Below, piece by piece: positions 58,764 to 64,000 of a stretch of 64,000 nt of DNA. The notes beneath the pieces are model-generated. The model was not told the DNA's origin. It did not search any database and saw only the letters and a list, made by a program, of their open reading frames with translations. Source of the DNA: Metaphire vulgaris. Lineage: Eukaryota > Annelida > Clitellata > Crassiclitellata > Megascolecidae. A program made the translations under genes and the position numbers. Each line of letters starts with the position of its first letter. Positions within the stretch are counted from its first letter, which is position 1. Where the stretch lies: assembly GCA_018105865.1 (NCBI GenBank), contig CM030835.1, positions 5,183,316 through 5,247,315 on the forward strand, written 5' to 3'.

Positions 58764-60475
58764 TTCAGTGATTGAAATCCCGTCTGACTGTACTTCTTTA
58801 GGTCTTTTGACAGTTGAGATATTCTACTTAAACTGAATTCGTATTGAAAAAGCTGCAATTTTTCAACAGCAAGTTGTTTATTATTCATTTTGGAAAATTA
58901 TGTGATTAGGAAATGGTCACTTAGTTTTCATCCACGCCAACAATACAGTGATGTATCCTACTATCGGTACTTGCAGCTCTGAGTCAGATTTTCTGACCTC
59001 AAACGTTTCCAATACATACTTAGTTGTTGGCTTGTGTCTGTATTGTGTGTTTCCTACTGATTTTGAATAATAAAATGAACAGCTTGGTACTAGCAATTAG
59101 TGCAAATACTGATAGAAGCATCGAAGGTACTCTGTTGATTTTAGATGAAATTTGAACTAACTTGTCACTTCTGTTTGCTTGTTTGTATTTCCTCCATTCC
59201 TTCAGTTACTGTACATGCAATTATTGTATTCAAAAGGCATTGAATTTTACATTTACTGTAAGAAATTTGCTCTGATGTTTTCTGTTCACAGTTTAATTGA
59301 TCGAACCACATAGATCATCCATGTAATTCAGTTGCAATCACCAGGCACAGTCTTGTTAATTTAAATAAGTGCTGTTATTCTGCTGAGCAATGGTGATACA
59401 AAGCTTACCCAACACGTTCTATAACCTGTATGTTTCCATCAGCTGATAACCTTTAATGCTTAACCAAAAGACTTGAACGTGTCTTCATCATTGTCTTCCA
59501 ACATAATTTTGTAATGCAGTTCTTTTAAAATGCAGAATGTAAATGTTCAATTTATATAGCGCTTTGATGCATCAGGTTGATGGCTAAGATCAGCACAGGG
59601 TTCTGACTATCTTTAAGGAGAGCTGTTGAACAATTTCTTGAATTTGTTGTGTATAATACTGGGTGTTCAGTTTTTCAAAAGTCAAATGTTTAAAAGCCAC
59701 ATTTGTTACCCCATTATGGAGTTGTCATTGCGTTAAACCTTGCCCAATCCCAGTAAAATCAAACTATGCTTATACTTGAGACTATGCTTATTCTTGAGTT
59801 TGTAGATTGTTTTCATTTCAATCTTATTATTAGTTTATTACATAAAATATTTGGTCTCTGATGTTCTGATTAAAACTAATTGTTTCAGCAACAGAAGTTG
59901 TTATATACTTTGTTTTAAACTCAATATTGCATTGTTTTATTTGTTTTGTTGTCAACCAGTTGTTCTTGTGTTTTTAAATTAATGGCAGTGCTGCTCATTC
60001 ATATTTCATGCATCAAAGTCAAAAGTTTGCTGCATACTCAAGCTTGTGAATAAGGTTCATTGTGCCAAGTTATAAAAAAAAAGTATACAAAACTGCTTTT
60101 AACTTACATTGTTAGCAGCAACTAGTTAATAAGAATTGTTCTGTTGTCTTTAAAACTTTACTGATGACTTCTTCATAAATACCATTACTTAACACATAAA
60201 AAATTGTGCAATCAAGGTATATCTATATTTTAAGTTAACTTTAAGGTATTGATTTGCAAGAGTACTTGGGATCTGACCTTCAAAAGTATTTGGTCAAGAG
60301 GCTACACTATGGTTTTTGCTCTCACAAGATTGATCAATAATCAATCAATCAATCAGTTTATTAGTATCAAAATGTCAATGACAGAACCAGAGATCAAATA
60401 TAAAGCTTATCAGTTATAGTTAAGTTAACAATGAGCCTGCCTTCCTCACAATTAAGCCACTGAGACATCCGTGTG
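58764..60475. other. slo 3' UTR and spacer
   Basis: AT-rich DNA. AATAAA at about 59,070 is a plausible poly(A) signal. A retroposon-end word TTTATATAGCGCTTTGATGC lies near 59,550. No other exon was seen. Confidence 0.5.
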
Positions 60476-61080
60476 GAAATATTGATATTAACGTAAAAAA
60501 ATTGCTCATTGTCTCATCCCACAGTATGAACACGGCTGTGGTAAGTCCTGTTCTTTAGTTTCTCTGCAGGTTCTTTGCCATCTTTGGTAACATCCCTATT
60601 CAACTCTGTTCGGAGCTCTTTCCTTTAATGTTTTGTAACTGTGTGTGCTGTAGTCGTCCGTCATCCTGCTAAACAACGTCATTCTTGGTCCTTTTGCCTT
60701 GTGTCCTTTTAGTTGTCCTAAATTCTCAAAAAATGTCATTATTGAGTTTCCTCTCAAGATGTGACTGAGATGGTTGTTTGGTTGGTTTATATTGTTTCCA
60801 CAAATATTTGTCCATCTGTTGTTTTTGCACTTCTTCATTTGTGATATATTAAGTCCAACTAATTTTTTCCATTCTTCTCCATATCCAGATTTTGAATGAT
60901 TCAGGTGCTTTGATGTTCTTTTTCCTCACTGCCCATACTTTTGTTCCATAGAGAACCATCTCGATGATCTCACACTAGTATTTTCGTAATTTTTTCTTTC
61001 GCACTTTGTTTAATTCATTTATTAGAAGTTCTCCTCTTGCAGTGAATGCTTGCTTGCCAATTGCTATTCTCCCTGGCTAA
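60475..61080 (-). mobile_element. Non-LTR retrotransposon C-terminal fragment upstream of RPS19
   Basis: On the minus strand: MVLYGTKVWAVRKKNIKAPE, SFKIWIWRRMEKISWT, then LSHILRGNSIMTFFENL. This is the LYG-WT---FE-WCWRRM-ISW series at the end of many non-LTR polyproteins. Frame changes show it is dead. It ends about 90 bases before the putative RPS19 start site. Confidence 0.8.
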
Positions 61081-61139
61081 AGCTAGTGCCATTAACAAGA
61101 TAGCTCTACACAGAAATCACAGCGCTATACAACTATGGC

Positions 61140-61200
61140 AGAAATGACTGCCGCAGAGACAGTTATAACTTCCTTTTCCGGTTAGCCGCTGGAGTGGTGA
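61140..61200 (+). promoter_or_regulatory. Probable RPS19 promoter with 5'-TOP start
   Basis: CTTCCTTTTCCGG at 61,169-61,181 is the kind of pyrimidine tract at which ribosomal protein mRNAs begin. CpG content rises locally between about 61,130 and 61,520. A 5' noncoding exon followed by an intron is implied because an acceptor lies two bases before the ATG. Confidence 0.5.
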
Positions 61201-61483
61201 CAAAATTAAGTTAGTGGATGCAAGTTTATCCAAGTTTGCTTTTAAAATGGTCGAAATCCGAGTATACAATGTACTTTAAAATGCAGATGCAAGTAGACCA
61301 CATTCATTTCATGTGCCGAATATTTTATCTGATTACGAATAAAGTCGCGTGTTGATTGTGAGAGTGCACGTAAGAAGCGCGTGGTCGGTGCTGCACTCCA
61401 GTATACTCGGATAGTGAATACATAAATGGTTTTTTTCAATAAAATAGCCTAGACGTAATCTGTCCGTGCTGTTTATTTTAGGA

Positions 61484-61566
61484 ATGTCGAACGCAGTGGT
61501 TGGCGTTAGCGTCAAAGACGTTAATCAACATGAATTTGTTAAAGCTCTGTCCGCTTTTCTTAAAAA
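61484..61566 (+). CDS. RPS19: RPS19 coding exon 1, GC donor
   Basis: 27 codons plus AA. The donor is AAAAA|GCAAGT. Only this GC site restores the expected Lys-Lys-Ser-Gly-Lys; the nearby GT (AAGCAA|GTAATT) would put the next exon out of frame. Confidence 0.93.
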
Positions 61567-62487
61567 GCAAGTAATTTGATGAAAATTCTTCTACTACATG
61601 AAAGTATAAGGAGCAGTAAGGAGTAGATTCCTTGTATAGTGCCCAAAATTTAAGTGCAACTTTTGGATAATTTTAATTAAGAGGGGCTTTTGTTCATCAT
61701 CAATCAATTTCATGCCATCGTGTCTGGATATACCATTCTGTAAAATAGCCCAGACTTATCTAATACTACCAATCATTATGCTCCATATTGGCCTGATTCA
61801 CCAAACTAGTTAGCCTTTTACCTAGGTGCAGTTGTCATTACCATATTTTGTTCTATTAAAAGTTGTGCACAATAATGCCAGTTGAACATACTCAGATCAT
61901 TTGAAGTGTTTGTAATTAACAGGTCGGGTAAATTGAAGGTTCCAGAATATGCTGACTACGTTAAACTTGGAATTCATAAAGAATTGGCGCCATATGACGA
62001 GGACTGGTTTTTTACCAGAACTGGTAACTTATTTAGTATTGTTTGGAAATGTTTACAAGCTCTGATACACACACACACTCAGTTTCTGTTTGTATTTTAT
62101 GTATGTGCATCTTTTATGCTTTAACCCTCTTACCCCGATAGCCCCACAGCAAGCGGGTCACTGACCCTGTGACCCTACAGCAATTAGAACGCCGACCCGG
62201 CGGCCCTGACCAAAAAGTGAACTGTGAGAAAGTTTTAGATTATGCTCTATTTTGGCATGCTAATAACTTATAATGATGTGTTGGTGTAAAATTAGTGTTT
62301 TTCTGAAGTTACAATAAGGAACTTTTATTTTTTACGGATATTTGTCAAAGACCACCAGGCCGCTATAGCGGCCTTACGGGAACAAGTTAAAGACGGCAAA
62401 GCCGCTATAGCGGCTTTATGGGGTCAGAGGGTTAAGTGGAAGTTTCAGAATAACCTTGCAGTTTGAGAATATCATTGCCTTGCAAAT

Positions 62488-62529
<42 letters not shown>

Positions 62530-63832
62530 GCTTAGTCTTTGCAAAATTACACAGTTGGTGAGCTTGACTTTACTGTAGCCTGTGAAGATGTGGTTCATTT
62601 ATGGGAGACAATTGGTTGTCCATATTATATTGGCAATAAAATTTTGTGACAAATGATTTCCACTGTTAAGTCAACTTGCAGATTTATTTCTAAGCTGTAA
62701 GTGCTACGATAGTGGTATAATAAACCAGTGATTGCTGACGTGCATGCAGTTGCCGTTTTGGTCTTCTCTGCACAGTTTTGGTCTTCTCTGGGGGATTCTT
62801 GAGAGTTGGCATTGAATATTGTTTCAAATGTCATAGTAATTTGAATCAAACAATACTATGTTTATTTTTCTTATTAATGTGGTTTTACATGGGTCGTGCT
62901 GTATGAAATATGTTTTTAATATTCAGCATCAGTTGCAAGACACCTCTATTTTCGTGATCCCGTTGGTGTGAAGGGCTTGACAAAGATCTATGGAGGCCGC
63001 AAAAACAATGGCACACGACCATCCCATTTCAGCCGTGGTTCAGCAAATGTTGCTAGAAAATGCCTTCAAGCTTTGGAAACACTGAAGCTCGTGGAGAAAG
63101 ATGCTAATGGGTGACTGAAAATTGAGCATATATAGACAGCTGAATTTTGAAAAATATCTTTAAATTATTTTCAAATTTAAACTCGGAGTGTTGGGAATAT
63201 GGTAGAATTCTTTTATTTAACATTTTTGTGCTAAAGCATTGTTTTAAAAAATACTTTATGTGATAGGTTTCTGTTTCAACTGTTAAACAATACTTGTTAG
63301 GGGCCACCCATATAGTACGTGTGCACCGAAGGGGTTCAATTTTGCGATCGGGGGAGGGGTCACAACTGAATTTGTATGTACGCACATTCAAAGTTATAAA
63401 TAGATTTAAGGCTGGTAGATTCACGCGAACATTTGATTTGAACAAAATTACTTTCTCATGGTCAAACAAAGGGTCCTGACTATTGTTCCCACAGTTATTT
63501 AAATAGGGCCTAATATAAAAAACCTTTAATTTAACAGTAAACAAATGCTTCTTGACTATGGCTAAAAATTAATTTTCACTGTGTTGGGGGGTGTTGCTAA
63601 TTTGTACGTACGCACAGGAGGGTAACCAAAATATACGGTCTGCAACAGAGGGGAAGGGGTTGAAAATATGACTTTTGCATGTGTACTATATGGATGACCC
63701 CTTAGCACAAAGATTTATTGTACTAAAGCCCAGCTTTTAATTCGTTTTTTTAGTGGTCGCAAGCTGTCTTCGGCAGGACGTCGTGATTTAGACAGAATTG
63801 CAACTCAGATTGCCAACAAAAATCGCAAATAA
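61484..63832 (+). CDS. RPS19: 40S ribosomal protein S19 (eS19)
   Basis: Four coding exons (61484-61566, 61923-62023, 62927-63110, 63754-63832) join in phase to give about 148 residues; the human protein has 145. It encodes a structural protein of the small ribosomal subunit head needed for 18S rRNA maturation. Recognisable blocks: [80 protein letters not shown] and [20 protein letters not shown], ending KNRK. The start ATG is two bases after an acceptor TTTATTTTAG, so a noncoding first exon is expected upstream. The first coding intron has a GC donor. No clear poly(A) signal is visible before the window ends. Confidence 0.97.
61923..62023 (+). CDS. RPS19: RPS19 coding exon 2
   Basis: Acceptor TAATTAACAG, donor ACTG|GTAACT. 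It encodes [20 protein letters not shown] and [13 protein letters not shown]. Confidence 0.97.
62125..62431. mobile_element. piggyBac-like MITE with GC palindromes
   Basis: A 307-bp element CCCTCTTACCCC to GGGGTCAGAGGG, flanked on both sides by TTAA (62121-62124 and 62432-62435). Inside are two 16-base palindromic words, GGCCGCTATAGCGGCC and AGCCGCTATAGCGGCT. It is far richer in CpG than the surrounding RPS19 intron. Confidence 0.8.
62490..62526. repeat. TG microsatellite
   Basis: A pure TG run in the RPS19 intron. Confidence 0.95.
62927..63110 (+). CDS. RPS19: RPS19 coding exon 3
   Basis: Acceptor ATATTCAG, donor AATGG|GTGACT. It encodes [40 protein letters not shown] and [20 protein letters not shown]. 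Confidence 0.97.
63754..63832 (+). CDS. RPS19: RPS19 coding exon 4
   Basis: Acceptor CGTTTTTTTAG. It encodes [20 protein letters not shown] and NKNRK, then TAA. Confidence 0.97.
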
Positions 63833-64000
63833 GCACTGCAGATTGCTTACAGATGAATATGATTGAAACTGTTGAGTTCATTTGAATGGTTAAATTGTGA
63901 CTGAAAGATTATCTAACAAGAGGATTCAAAAAGTGTTACTGAATATTGTTTTAATCTGCACAGACACTGTGTCTGTAGCTGTTTTTGCCAATTATAACGC

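Overview
This is animal (metazoan) nuclear DNA. The visible genes are split by many spliceosomal introns, and the rest is full of microsatellites, non-LTR retrotransposon scraps, tRNA-derived SINEs and short inverted-repeat transposons. The frequent word TAGGCCTA in the first 25 kb and the repeat mix suggest a marine invertebrate, possibly echinoderm-like. That is an impression, and the species cannot be fixed from the sequence.

Layout. (1) 1-25 kb is a repeat-rich, CpG-retaining region. It holds a minus-strand gene for a protein with two apparent GNAT acyltransferase folds (7,030 to about 10,190; three exons seen, N-terminus not found). It also holds a long uninterrupted plus-strand reading frame for a 646-residue proline-rich, disordered protein (19,298-21,238) of unknown function. 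Around them are at least nine short hAT-type elements, most with intact or near-intact 8-bp target duplications, one pogo/Tigger-like element, SINEs and long microsatellites. (2) 25.8-58.8 kb is one large plus-strand gene for a Slo1-type (BK, KCNMA1-like) calcium- and voltage-activated potassium channel. I placed 21 coding exons with matching splice phases, from S0 to the stop codon, plus one candidate linker exon; the S2 exon was not found. Exon 1 carries an apparent one-base deletion, and the last intron uses a GC-AG splice pair. (3) 61.1-63.8 kb is a complete ribosomal protein S19 gene (RPS19) with four coding exons, a probable 5'-TOP start site and a second GC-AG intron.

The three gene blocks have no visible functional link; they are neighbours only. 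The Slo and RPS19 half is lower in GC and poor in CpG outside exons, whereas the first 25 kb is not. Germline gene-body methylation is one possible reason. Transposon families shared across the boundary argue against a foreign or chimeric join.

The main items for follow-up are the Slo frameshift, the possible use of a GAA/GAT microsatellite as a coding exon in the Slo linker, the two GC-AG introns, the tandem GNAT gene, the nested hAT insertion, and a set of 65-72 bp piggyBac-like miniature elements.
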